Of a stretch of 64,000 nt of DNA, positions 53,566 to 64,000 are shown piece after piece. Below the pieces are notes generated by a model. That model ran no database searches. It saw nothing but the letters and a program-made list of their open reading frames with translations, and had not been told where the DNA came from. The position numbers were made by a program, and so were the translations under genes. Each line of letters begins with the position of its first letter. Position 1 is the first letter of the stretch. Source of the DNA: Epithemia pelagica (taxonomy: Eukaryota > Bacillariophyta > Bacillariophyceae > Surirellales > Surirellaceae); assembly GCA_946965045.2 (NCBI GenBank), contig OX337230.1:2604001-2668000 (forward strand), in the 5' to 3' direction.

Positions 53566-53904
53566 TCAGCACGGGAACTTGGCAAGGAAGGCCTCTTGGT
53601 GGCCTTCTTTCAACCAAAAGGTATGAGGTGCTTGAAGTCTTTGTTTTGCAAAAGAGAATCTATTTCTTGTTTGTTTGGGTCGGTTCAAAGTTGTTGGTTG
53701 GTGTGGTGGTCCACGAGCTTGCTGTGTGGGAGGTTGATGTTCTGGAGGAGGCAGTTGTTCTTGAGGTTCTGGAGGAGGCCGTTGTTGTTGAGGAGGCTGT
53801 GGTGGAGGTGAAGGTTGTTGTGGAGGATGTTGTTGTGGAGGTAGGTTGTTCTTGAGGAGATGCCTCTTGGGTGACGACGATTGGGGCTTCTTCTTCACAG
53901 GCAT
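53566..53904 (-). CDS. Pro/Gln-rich ORF upstream of piggyBac
   Basis: 112 aa: MPVKKKPQSSSPKRHLLKNN followed by PQ repeats (PPQQHPPQQPSPPPQPPQQQ). The overlapping minus frame 54109-53660 is Thr/Ser-rich. Low complexity (TTG/GGA on the plus strand) makes long ORFs likely by chance. It might be the N-terminal part of the piggyBac protein. Confidence 0.25.
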   Translation of the reverse strand: MPVKKKPQSSSPKRHLLKNNLPPQQHPPQQPSPPPQPPQQQRPPPEPQEQLPPPEHQPPTQQARGPPHQPTTLNRPKQTRNRFSFAKQRLQAPHTFWLKEGHQEAFLAKFPC

Positions 53905-54540
53905 CGTGTGTTGCGTTGGCAGACATCGGAGAATTGCAGTAATGGAAAATGCAACAATGGAATACTTCTTCGTACGATCTGAAACCTGGTGGTACTGCTA
54001 CTTGTATCCTAGAAGTGCAAGAACTGTCATCCTTCAGGGTATCGGCGGACAAGTCGCAAAAAATGAGTAAACCTGACGAAAATTTGATGACAACGCAGTC
54101 ATAATTCAACTATAGTGTCTCAGAGTAAAATTTTCGTAATTCTATGGTCTATCGTTTGGAATTATTCATTCTCCTTCATTCAAGGTATGAAAGGAGATAT
54201 GATTGATGAAATGAATGCGAGGTGCGTATGTGCAAACCATTTTGGTTTTGAGGTGCATATGTGCACCTCGATGTTGATTGGCGATAAATAAGAATCTGTT
54301 CTTTTTAAATCGCCCGAGAGTATCATGCTTTAGAAGGCTTCCACAAATCTCGTGCTCTTCACAAGAACGTCCGTTGGATGATGCCTTGATACCAACAATT
54401 TCAACGATTTCTCCAGTACTCTCCAGACCCATTTTTCGTGCGACACACCGATGGAAAGCTCAGAGTACCACAAATCTACTTCTGCGTGTTAGAGGGAGGT
54501 GTGATCCTACAGGAAAAAGTTACGATACCATGTACCAAAT

Positions 54541-54595
54541 CAGGGGAGGGGGGGGGGGGGTACAGGACCATGGGGGGGGGGGGGGGGTACAGGAC
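54541..54595 (+). repeat. two long G runs in a tandem unit
   Basis: G13 at 54548-54560 and G16 at 54572-54587, each followed by TACAGGAC. Such runs could form G-quadruplexes and are prone to slippage. Confidence 0.85.
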
Positions 54596-54604
54596 ACTGA
54601 AAAA

Positions 54605-54905
54605 TACGGTAGTAGTTCTTCAGGTAAGCAGCTTAAGGAAAGTGAGTGTTGTGGTAAAAGGCTTCAGCATGAAGGTCTTGCTGAGTTTGGACTGGACGTA
54701 TCTTTTGTTCACCACCGTGTTTTCCTATTTCTATTCATAGACTAAGTGAGTGTTTCAACAGAAAATGTAACTCTAGTAGTTCTTCAAGTAAGCAGCTTAA
54801 GGAAAGTGAGTGTTGTGGTAAAAGGCTGCAGCATTGAAGGTCTTGCTGAGTTTCCTGAAAGTCAAGCAACAAATTACTCTCGACTCCAGTGCCACATGAC
54901 GTTGT
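54605..54905 (-). repeat. dispersed repeat R, with inner 168-bp duplication
   Basis: GTTCTTCAGGTAAGCAGCTT and the following AAGGAAAGTGAGTGTTGTGG occur at about 54610 and again at about 54780. The whole block is an inverted copy of 61760-61985. On the minus strand it encodes the C-terminal text CGTGVESNLLLDFQETQQDL. Confidence 0.8.
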
Positions 54906-55007
54906 GGTGTTTCGACACGTATTGGCTTTCTCTGGACAAAACATCTTCTTGTCTCTTCCCCAGATAAAACAATTTCTTTGCTTCTGGACGAAAACTTGAT
55001 CAATCAT

Positions 55008-56960
55008 CGAAGCCTTCCGCCCATGGACGAAGACGAAGTGGCAATGGCTGTGCGGATTGTTCCGTTAAATTAGTATTAATACTTCCCGGTGTGGTGTCCT
55101 TTCAAGGAGGGACCGCCCGGCTCGGAGGGTAGAATGACGAGGAGAGCAATGGTCGAGGAGGGCGCACGCCCGACAAGACAATTGCCCGTCGAGTCATTCT
55201 CCCGACAAGCCGGGCGCGCCCGACGCGAGAGGACGGCCAGACACAGGGAAGTAGTAAACTTACTCCCTATCAAGCTGTGTATAGTGAGAATTCATGGAAG
55301 ATATGTCACACAAGTGTCACGCATGTGTCACACAAGTGTCACACAGGAGAGGGAAACCGCGCGACCCGCACGAAACTACTTCCCGGTCCTACAAAAAATT
55401 CCTACTGTAGTATAAAAATGTGAGACGAACTACCTACACAGTCTGGTATGGAGTTAGTTATTAAATTCAGCTTAAGCTGCTGCCATCTTGTGAGCAAACA
55501 GTGAGAGGAGGGAGGGAGGTAGGATCAAGAACTGCCTTTGTCAGTTGGACTCATCGAACGTTAGCAGACTCAACTGGAAAAGAAACTGTGTACGAGACAG
55601 ATCCCACGCGTTGAGTATGGAAATTTTCTTCAATCCAGCAGCATAAGATCCTGTGGCATGTCTGGCGGGGAAATCTTTGGTAACATGTGCGTAAGGGCTG
55701 ACCATAAACCTAATGGCGGACGCCGACTGCTGCAACTCGTAGGTCCAACAGAACAACCGGTGCAATATACAATGGATACTCTAAATGATGAGTAGTATAT
55801 AAAGGGAATGATTATTGTGCCCGGAAACCATCCCTTGGCTGCCATCGTCTTCCCGAAGTTGCTCTTCTCCTTCCTTTTCGAGGCGTTTCCGTGATGGTCG
55901 ACCATTTTGAGCGCGCGTCGCGCATGCTCCGCATCTCTCCATCCGCCCACTGATAGATAATATAGACACGCGGATCATGCATCGCGGATCATGCATTGCT
56001 CCGCCCATACTCCGCGAGACCAATAACTTACCCCCTTAGTCATATGTTTTGAACCTTACCAGGTTGTAACTCTAGAAGCAAAAGTGTCGAGCTATTGAAA
56101 CGCCGAAGAACGCAATAAACAAGTATAGAAGGCGTGAATGAATGTAGTGAATGCATGCTATTATGTTGGCATTCACAAGTCTACGGATGGCTACCACCAT
56201 CTGTCATTGCACAACGTGTACGCTACACCACAAATTTTGATTGATACCGTCACGATCAAGAAGCATAAACCCAATTCCGTAGGATCACTTTCATTTATAT
56301 ACCCCACATCCACATACCCATTGTTGCCTATGACGCATGCATCAGTCCAATCCATTCGACGCCCTCACTGATGTCTCGAGTACTATGACATCGTTACCAC
56401 GAAGGTCAATGCCTTGGTTTTTGCCCACATTTGAGACCATGTGCATTCAAGTCGACATCTCTATCAATTCAATGAACGTGGCCTCGAAAAAGTTATACTC
56501 ATCGTTGAAATCACTCTTTTTCTGCGTTCCTTTGTCCCTCTGATTCTGTCCATCAACTGATGGACGAAACGCCACTTAGATACACTCTTCAGCCCATTCC
56601 TCTCACAGAGCCTGCCTCCTTCGACATCTGCTCAAGAAAGAAACACAAACATCATTCGTTGTTGCAATATTGTGGATTTTATTCATCGAAAGTAAAACGG
56701 ATTGTCAATCTACAAAACAACCATACTTCCATCTGCATAACACGATTGTCCAAATGTATAGTAATAAATACTAATTTCATCTTTATTAACATACTAAGGG
56801 AAGTTTGATTGTTGAAGTGCTTTGTTCCGGTACCTGTTCACTCAACGATATAACAATCTTGTGGAGTTGGTAGCATTTCAGCATTTGAAATGCTGACATA
56901 CCGCGTTACTTACACCTTTCCAAAGCCCAGAATCTTTCTCCACCCTGTCTGGATCTACTA
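55008..56960. other. no gene recognised
   Basis: Contains GTGTCACACAAGTGTCAC-type repeats (55304-55347) and a perfect 19-nt palindrome TCAGCATTTGAAATGCTGA at 56878-56896. ORFs at 55630-55950 (-) and 56138-56371 (+) show no motif. Confidence 0.35.
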
Positions 56961-56968
56961 CCACCATC

Positions 56969-58275
56969 ATGTCCTCTCACTCAACTCAATACAGAAGAAG
57001 GAGACACAACCCCTGCTTGTCAACAAGTAGAAAGAATCATGACCCTTCCTCCTACACAGCAAGAACCATCAAGAAGAAAAAACGCTGCTTCAGAGCCACA
57101 AGGGACCAAAAATGGACAGGGTCAACCCACACTTCCCAAGAACAACAATCAGATGAAGGATTATGTCCCCCTTCAGACGACCTCCAAAAGAGCATTTCAA
57201 GAACCTGAATACTTACTAACTAGCTAACACAATAAGGCACATGAATTTTTGTCAATTGACAGAACTATGGACCAGAAGAAGCCAGCAAAATGGAAGGTCC
57301 TCCCAATGCTTTGCAATTCAACCAAGCATCCCAATCCGATCAATCCGCACCAAGAAAGACATGAGAATCCATTTGTGAACGTCTTGTGGTCTGTCCAATT
57401 TGCTTCGACGACCCCAACAAGAATTTTTACCTGTACCATCATCCTGTGCAGAGAGAAGAAAAAGGGTACATTGTCCAATGTCAGCCAACAACACATGTCA
57501 AGGAAGAATTGACCAAGAAAAAGAACACAGAATAAAGGACCAATGTCGAAAACAACCAATCCATTATATCATCATACAAGGGTTTACGATGTCCAAAGAT
57601 GAGGCTAGCTTCACGTTTTTGGCGCAAAAGATGGACAACCACCATTCCAAGACGAAAACTTTCATCGAAAAGTTTTATAGCACAGGTTTCAACTACCCGA
57701 AGGCCAATTTTTTCCAGTACCATTGGAATATAGCCAAAAGCGTGGTGTGATTATGCCAGAGAGTGAAAAATCAATAACAAGACCAGTATTCGATTTGATC
57801 AGTCAACTGCAGCGTAACAAGAATTTTTACCTGTACCATCATCCTGTGCAGAGAGAAGAAAAAGGGTACATTGTCCAATGTCAGCCAACAACACATGTCA
57901 AGGAAGAATTGACCAAGAAAAAGAACACAGAATCCAGGACCAATGTCGAAAACAACCAATCCATTATATCATCATACAAGGGTTTACGATGTCCAAAGAT
58001 GAGGCTAGCTTCACGTTTTTGGCGCAAAAGATGGACAACCACCATTCCAAGACGAAAACTTTCATCGAAAAGTTTTATAGCACAGGTTTCAACTACCCGA
58101 AGGCCAATTTTTTCCAGTACCATTGGAATATAGCCAAAAGCGTGGTGTGATTATGCCAGAGAGTGAAAAATCAATAACAAGACCAGTATTCGATTTGATC
58201 AGTCAACTACAGCGTGTATTACAAGATCCCGAAGCAACCAAGAAAGAACCCTCGGTATCAGTGTCCACTGTTTAG
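56969..58275 (+). pseudogene. zinc-finger-like gene remnant with internal 400-bp duplication
   Basis: Frames give MTLPPTQQEPSRRKN and QPTLPKNNNQMKDYVPLQTT (57039-57227), then CERLVVCPICFDDPNKNFYL and YHHPVQREEKGYIVQCQ (about 57375-57490), then ESEKSITRPVFDLISQLQR (57756 on, and again at about 58156), ending DPEATKKEPSVSVSTV near 58275. The CPIC...H...C spacing suggests a zinc-binding fold but no named family. Because 400 is not a multiple of 3, the duplication breaks the frame. Introns cannot be excluded. Confidence 0.35.
57416..58215 (+). repeat. 400-bp tandem duplication, about 99% identical
   Basis: Units 57416-57815 and 57816-58215 differ at about three bases (AGAATAAAGG/AGAATCCAGG and CAACTGCAGC/CAACTACAGC). 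Confidence 0.95.
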
Positions 58276-59770
58276 CTGTTTTTTGTCTGTGCCACCTTCA
58301 TAGGTTCCCAGGTGGACACAGACAGAAAATTTCACTTTTCGTCTGTCCTTTTCACCAATATAGTTCCTCGTGCTGGTGGAAATGCCGGCGTGCAAGTGAC
58401 AGTTGGCGGTTAGCATCTTCCTATGACCGTGACCACGCCTCAAACCTGCACCAGAGTGTCACGCACGATCTTACAAAATCTATGAAAGATTAGAACTAAA
58501 CTTCTGATAGAAACTCCTAATATACAAAGACAAGAAGCTCTATGTGGTCTCCAATTTTAAGCCGAGGCTGGAATGGAGAATTGGCATTCCGTAGGCACAA
58601 ACATTCACTCTCAATGAAGTGGACAGAGCGAGAGACAGTTGTCGAATGCCGAATATCAGAAGAGGAAAACGAATACAAGTGTGAAGGAGAAGCTAGAATG
58701 ACAGTACAAGAGCTGTTGCTGTCATGGAAACATTTTTGTACGTTCAAACTTACCTCAATTGCATGAAAGGCGACAATTCATGCCATGCCATTGTGGGTGA
58801 TGGCCTCTGTATGATTTTATGGGGGATTTGGATGGTCTTTGCAGTATATGGACAAAGCACATGCAACAGGAGATGGAAGATATACATCTGAACCTGTTGT
58901 AGTGGTGCCATCATTTCTAACTGAAACACAAATGAGGAAATCAAGGCGACAGATCATCCTTGGGACTATCGCAGACATGGAAAGAAACCCATTTGAGGTA
59001 CACATGATTACCACTGGGTGGTAACTTGCATTCATTTTTGGGTGGATAGGGATGAATGGTATGCTGAGCACATCAAGTTACATGGATTGCCTTGTTATTA
59101 CAATTGTACCTCTCCTGAGTTTCGCTGCTGATCAAACAGTCATTTCACAATCACAAGAACTATCACACCGCTTACAATCTCAATGTCATTTGTTCCAAGA
59201 ATATCAATGCACTCATTTGTGACCATATGGAGGCCTTACCCAACACCAAATCACTATAAACACACATATTTGTCTTACATCCACCTGTATACAAGAAACA
59301 CTATGGAGTTTCAAGAATGTTTGTTCAAGGGAGGTGGATCGCATGAGATGTAGGTGAGGAGAAGAATTCTTGGTGGAGGAAATAATGACGCAGTGATTGA
59401 GGTGGAAGTGGGTGGCGGAGATGTAGGACTGAATTGTGTTGGCCCTGAGATCCATTTGCGTTGTAGATTGCCACCATTGGGAACATGAAACAGGTATGAC
59501 AAGAGAATGTGGATGCATTCGTTGTCCAGTTGGTGGGGAAGAAGTTTTGGGGTCAGCTTCTTGCAGATGGTATTGTCCATGGGCAATTCCTTAAGCCCAT
59601 CAAAGTAAATGTTTCATCATCCGGTTGGGAGCTTTCAACTCCTACACATTACTAGCTCATTTCTGTCCCTTAACATTTTCCTTTGTCACCGACTGGTGAA
59701 TTTTTATCTTTTTTCTGGCATCACTGTCGTACTTTTACGATTGGTTTCATTATTACTTCATCTATTTGTA
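58276..59770. other. no gene recognised
   Basis: Short ORFs only (58542-58766 +, 58839-59024 +, 59213-59518 -). The two plus ORFs have balanced composition, including SFLTETQMRKSRRQIILGTI, but no known motif. Confidence 0.3.
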
Positions 59771-59968
59771 AGGATCAGATTCTTTATTAACCCAAACTAG
59801 ATTCAAATCTCTCATCCCTAGGATTCGTTATTCCTTAAATCTATGCGAACCTCTGGTTACTATGTCCCTTCAACTTTCTGTTGTGCAATAAGCAGAAAAA
59901 ACGTGCATCAGAATAGGTCATTGCGTTTAGATCCGTTTCTCATGCGTCAGAGAATGCATCAATTTGTT
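59771..59968 (+). repeat. copy of the host sequence containing an empty insertion site
   Basis: GGATCAGATTCTTTATTAAC to CTCTCATCCCTAGGATTCG, then TTATTCCTTAAATCTATGCG. The same sequence flanks the TIR element (59969-60018 on the left, 62367 onward on the right). This copy has no insert at TA 59819-59820. Confidence 0.85.
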
Positions 59969-60188
59969 GGGATCAGTTTCTTTATTAACCCATACTGGAT
60001 TCAAATCTCTCTTCCCTAGTGCCTACTAGGGTGTCGTGCCCATGGAGGCCTAGTTTGCGCCCAAATCGAGGGTTTGGGAATCTGGATTTACTTATACCCA
60101 TAAGGATCAAGCATTGTAGACTCGAAACAATGCCTAAGGTCCCTGTAATATCACTTTTCATAGAACCACCATGGTTATAGAGATATGA

Positions 60189-60225
60189 GAGCATGCGCAG
60201 CCGTTGGAATAGAATAGGAACAAAT
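60189..60225 (+). repeat. inner inverted repeat, left arm
   Basis: GAGCATGCGCAGCCGTTGGAA is the exact reverse complement of 60632-60652. The imperfect match extends to about 37 bp. Confidence 0.8.
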
Positions 60226-60615
60226 CGGCAAATCTGTGCTATTCCATGAAAATGGCTCTGCAGCGCGGGGAACAAACCTGGAACAAATTTAAATCTGAGT
60301 TATTCTTCCTTGTTTTTGGTACAGATACCATGAATCTGTGCCCAGTTTTCTCGAGCAGAAAGTTGGAGCATACGAGTCTTGGAACATGAGTCACGAGACA
60401 TGCTGTCCATATGTACAATCTGAATCTACATTATTATAATACCAATGCACGCGCGTCAGCAACGTGACAGGATGACGGGAGTGACTTCAAACCGCTACAC
60501 GCAAGCCAATGTTTTTGCTCCATTTTTGTTTTTTACGGCTGCACAGATTTGATCAAACGTACGAAAAACGACGCAAGACGTCCAGTATGGGAATAAGACT
60601 GCGTGAGTCACGCAC

Positions 60616-60652
60616 ATTTGTTCTAATTTTGTTCCAACGGCTGCGCATGCTC
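60616..60652 (-). repeat. inner inverted repeat, right arm
   Basis: Partner of 60189-60225, 390 bp away. Confidence 0.8.
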
Positions 60653-60960
60653 TTAATAGCTAAGGCATGGCCATTGTCGAGCTTCGTGCCATTGTGGGCA
60701 TGGTGGGCAGGCAATAGAGACTGTTGCACATCCAAGCCATCAAAGGCATTAGGACTGATTTGCTGACGATGTGTTATATGTGCATGCAGTGCAATGCTGA
60801 CATACTCGGCATTCGTTGCTGTTGAACATTGTGGCCATTGTTGGCACGTGCTTTGAGGTCTTGTTTGTGCTTCGTGCCATATATTGCCTCACGTCTTTCC
60901 AAAATCAAACATTGAACACTCGTTCCCTCCTCTGATCATTCAACAACAATCACATGCAAT

Positions 60961-61887
60961 ATGCATTCAACTAATTCAGAATCTTTCGTATGTGATACGA
61001 ACTTTACTTTGCTATTTGGTAGTTCTAAAGAGAACAATCATTGTTTTCCATCTTTAGAATTGAAAATTTGGCATAGGAAAATCAAAAAGAGTTCAGCAAT
61101 GGCAACGACAGCAACCAAGCAACCCCAGAAGAAGAACGCTAGCCTCTCAGTGGGTACAAAGGCCATCATCAAGACAGGTCATATTCCCTGCATCATTGTG
61201 AAGGCCAGGGCAAAGATGGAGTGGACCGTGCAGATTGTGGATGAAAATGGCTCTCCAACCCAGGATGAAGTTGATTGTACCTCCCAAATGTTGCTGCACA
61301 TCAGGAGGCACAAAGGAGAGATCTTACTGGAGAACCACAACCACCAAAAAATGTAGAAGGAGGAGGCACCGATGCACTGCGAGGAGGGGAAGTGGGAGCG
61401 GGAGCCTGGAGGAACATCAGTGATGTGCAGGAATGGGAGAAACCGTGGAACAAGCGTCAGGTGGGACAGTGGCAGGTACAGGAGGGATGCTAGGTGAAAG
61501 TGAAGGGATGACAGGTGTAGGAGTAGGAGGGATGGGTGTAGGAGCAGAAGGGACGCATAGAGTAGGAGCAGGAGAGATGGGAGGAGCAGAGGGAACCTGT
61601 CCCATGTAGGAGGAGTAGGAGGGACAGGTAAAGGAGCATAGGGAACGGGTGCAGGTAGAGAAGGGATGGTGGGACCAGCAGAGGAGCAAGACAACAAAGA
61701 CTATGAGTATCCCTCTCCAATGGAGGAAGAAAGCAGGAAACCAAACTTTGGACGAATCAGCAACGTGTCGAACACCACAATGTCCTCATGTGGCACTGGA
61801 GTCAACAGTAATTTGTCGTTTGACTTTGAGGAAAATCAGCCAGACCTTCATGCTGAAGCCTTTTACCACAACACTTGCTTTCCTTAA
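60961..61887 (+). pseudogene. hypothetical gene remnant carried by the TIR element
   Basis: 60961-61356 gives a 131-aa ORF with MATTATKQPQKKNASLSVGT, KAIIKTGHIPCIIVKARAKM and EWTVQIVDENGSP, a small beta-rich pattern (Tudor/KOW-like at best). After Gly-rich minisatellite sequence (61490-61640, GTAGGAG units; GMTGVGVGGMGVGAEGT), 61666-61887 reads DYEYPSPMEEESRKPNFGRI, SCGTGVNSNLSFDFEEN and AEAFYHNTCFP-stop. The last part is duplicated, inverted, at 54605-54905. The pieces could be exons of one gene. Function unknown. Confidence 0.35.
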
Positions 61888-62368
61888 GCTGCTTACTCGA
61901 AGAACTACTAGTTACATTTACTGTTGAAACACTCACTTAGTCTATGAATAGAAATAGGAAAACACAGTGATGAAAAGAAGATATGTCCAATCGATCAGAG
62001 AGCATACGCACTGAAGAGTCCACCGTAGCCTCACCAAACTTAAAAGTTTCTTAGAACACACCACCAAGGTCTCAAAGCCACAATTCTAGCCTGGTTCATT
62101 CGATTTCCATGAAGTGGTGCACCATTCCCAACCCTGCCCATTGGCCAAAAACGAGCCCAAATCGTGCCCACTGAAAAAATGGTCCTACTTTAGCTACTTC
62201 TATCTCTATAACCATGGCCCCTGGACAAGACCACCCATCAAGGGGACCGAAGGCATTGTCTGGAGATGCTAAATATCGAACACCATGGTCTGGGAGTCAA
62301 TATTCGAGAAGTTATCCCCCGTTCCCAACCGTGCGATTTGGGCGGGCGCGCCACCCTAGTAGGCACTA

Positions 62369-63029
62369 GGATTAGTTATTCCTTAAATCTATGCGAACCT
62401 CTGATTAATGTCGCTTTCTGCATCAGAATAGGTCATTCCGTTTCTAGACAACCATAGTTGGAATACCCCCATAGGATTAATTCATAAATATAACCAAGGT
62501 TAAGGGTTCCTAGCTTAATAATATGGCCCGGAGGTTTTCACCTAGTTGCTTACGGCAGAAGTAACTTTGTAAGAAACCGAGTCTTTTTGCACTTCCCTGC
62601 AGATCATCATGATTTTACCCAATTACCGCTTTAAATACTCATTCGTGTTCCGACCACTTCATCTCCCTTGGCTTCTTCTGCCCGTCCACCAACAACGACT
62701 TGATCGATCAGACGCAACATATTGACCTCGTCATGGGCCACTGTCTCGACCGGATCCTCCTCATCCACCACATCGTCACTCCGCTGGTATCACCCCAACG
62801 ACCGTATATTGTTGAGCAAGTTTGACTGGGCCTCTGCATATCGACAGGAGATCGATTGCTGCGTGTTCCGCATGTGAGGCTTGGGTGTCCGCGGCTGTGT
62901 AGGGAGGGCAACGCTTGCTGTAGCCAATTGTTATGGTGTATCCGCGACCTACAACTCCCAAACCAAATCCATCCTTTTCCGCTCTTCCATCCTACCAAAA
63001 ATCACCACTTGTTCACATCCGACATCCTT
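62369..63029. other. right half of the host repeat, then unassigned DNA
   Basis: 62369-62445 continues the sequence interrupted by the TIR element. Minus ORFs at 62708-62998 (for example RGYTITIGYSKRCPPYTAAD) may be the downstream end of the RT remnant but carry no motif I can name. Confidence 0.35.
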
Positions 63030-63974
63030 CTACTCCTCCGTCACCCATCCCACACACAAAACATCCCCGACCACTCCCTCAATGCTGAAGACTCCTCTAC
63101 ATAAAAAAGAAAGCATGCTATGAGCTACTTTGCTTTGACATGGAACATGAATGACAAGAAATGGTTCAAACTGCTTCTGCAGGACAGGGATACGTAAGCA
63201 CAGGTTAAACATGTTTGTGAGATCGAGTAAAAGGAGGGCTCGAGTTGGGGAGTGTGGTGGGAGTGGTGGTGGTGATGTATTTGCCAATCTGTGTTTGGGT
63301 CATGTGGACGGTGAAGTCGACTCCGCCACTTGTTTGGATTCGTATTGACCATGTTGGGTTAGGATTGGTTCGATGTGGTCGGTGGTTGCGGTAAGTGTGA
63401 TGGTGGCGGCAGTCCGTCGTAGTCCGGTGCCTATCCCGATTGGTCTCAGGTTGTTTAGTTTGTTGATGTCCTTGTGCAGGGCGAAGAAGTGGATCGAGGC
63501 GAGGTAGGGGCGGATAGGTGTGGGGATCGGGTTCTTGCTGAGGATGAGTTCGTATAGGGCTTTGAGCTTTGAGGGACAAGAAGTAAGGGTGGTCAGATTG
63601 GGGGTGGGAGGTGGAACTGTGGAGTCCCATTGCACGGTATACGTATATGGAATTGGCATAGGGTCCGGGTGCGGTGCCTTGGCTGAGTCGGTGTTGTACT
63701 TGTTCAAACGTGGAGTCGGATATGGAGTTGTGGAAGGTGGGTAGGTATTGTTGTTCTCGGGTTTGTCGTGGTGGGTCCAGTCGGGGTGGGAACAACTCGA
63801 ATGCGAGAAAAGAAAGATTCGTTCTTGATGGCAGTGAAGCAGTCTTGAGTCGTCATCAGTAGAGATCGTCGACGATGATCTTTGTGCACGACTGCTGAGG
63901 TGTGCAGCCGCAGATTCGTCATCATTGTATCTGGTTGGGACCAAAGGCGGCATGGAAGATCGAAGAATAGCCAC
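63030..63974 (-). pseudogene. reverse transcriptase remnant (diatom non-LTR-type)
   Basis: Motifs appear in order across three minus-strand frames: FEQVQHRLSQGTAPGPYANS; KLKALYELILSKNPIPTPI; NKLNNLRPIGIGTGLRRTAA; GVDFTVHMTQTQIG; and RALLLLDLTNMFNLCLR (RT motif A, catalytic Asp in DLTNMFN). The YxDD box is not seen. At least three frame shifts. The first ~75 codons (MAILRSSMPPLVPTRYNDDE) are Ser/His-rich. The same RT family left pieces at 39100-39471 and probably 36127-36702. Confidence 0.6.
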
Positions 63975-64000
63975 TCGGTTTTCCCATTTGTTGTGTGGTT

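Larger units (their letters stand above)
60019..62366. mobile_element. 2.35-kb TIR element flanked by TA (Tc1/mariner-like ends)
   Basis: Starts GTGCCTACTAGGGTG and ends CACCCTAGTAGGCAC, exact inverted repeats that continue imperfectly (GCCCAAATCG...GGTTTGGGA) for about 50-60 bp. Flanked by TA at 60017-60018 and 62367-62368. The paralogous empty site CCCTAGG supports the boundaries. A CTAG duplication with ends one base shorter is equally compatible. I see no transposase inside, so it is probably non-autonomous. It contains the coding-like region at 60961-61887. Confidence 0.75.

Noticed and set aside
55089-55415. Arg-rich plus ORF as a gene
   Set aside because: GC-rich inverted-repeat-like DNA with no motif; it is probably a chance ORF.
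63520-63862. Plus-strand Gly/Val-rich ORFs at the right edge
   Set aside because: They are antisense to the RT remnant with GTAPGPYA and LRPIGIG motifs.

Overview
The window looks like a repeat-rich, non-syntenic piece of a eukaryotic nuclear genome, most likely a diatom or close stramenopile. This is an inference from several signs: short GT-AG introns (80-143 bp); Ty1/copia polyproteins of the type common in diatoms (RT motif VYIDD, GDVQNAYLNAP, a pre-integrase segment RWGIGLPKAKNTLKVTTQ, and an unusual protease motif LDSHAD); a MULE transposase with a CGWHI motif; and degraded reverse transcriptases with GTAPGPYA / LRPIGIG / LLLLDLTNMFN motifs. I see no bacterial-style operons, rRNA, tRNA or CRISPR.

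Layout. 1-2.4 kb: the only convincing intact host-type gene, with four exons whose phases all fit. It carries a GGMQGGGYQQAGS repeat tract and is of unknown function. 2.4-6.4 kb: mostly non-coding, with tandem repeats and a possible F-box-like ORF on the minus strand. 6.40-10.32 kb: a DNA transposon with about 63-bp terminal inverted repeats, carrying a broken MULE transposase (+) and a broken TET/JBP-like 2OG-Fe(II) dioxygenase (-). 10.3-14.4 kb: a 66-bp repeat ORF, an unrecognised minus-strand gene remnant, and a SET-domain remnant. 14.457-28.007 kb: a minus-strand copia element split by a second, plus-strand copia element of the same family (17.799-24.566 kb). 28-43.6 kb: a graveyard of fragments (SF2/RecQ-like helicase, pogo/Tigger-like transposase, two other copia families, non-LTR RT/RNase H, a Gag-like ORF, and a dispersed unknown family). 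43.683-51.023 kb: a third and longer copy of the copia family. 51.0-53.1 kb: a broken piggyBac transposase. 53-64 kb: low-complexity ORFs, a 400-bp tandem duplication in a zinc-finger-like gene remnant, a 2.35-kb TIR element flanked by TA (60.019-62.366 kb) with a paralogous empty site nearby, and an RT pseudogene at the right edge.

How it fits together. Nearly everything after 3 kb is mobile DNA in stages of decay. The three copia copies together show the family's structure (240-bp LTR, about 495-bp leader, gag, protease, integrase, RT, RNase H). Two of them lack the same 622-bp pre-integrase segment, yet a different pair shares two stop codons and many gag substitutions, which implies recombination among copies. 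Short exact tandem duplications (19-33 bp) and deletions between 3-bp repeats recur across the window. The most unusual cargo is the dioxygenase paired with a MULE transposase inside one TIR-bounded unit. All coordinates, base counts and alignments were made by eye; domain calls come from recognised motifs, not from searches.
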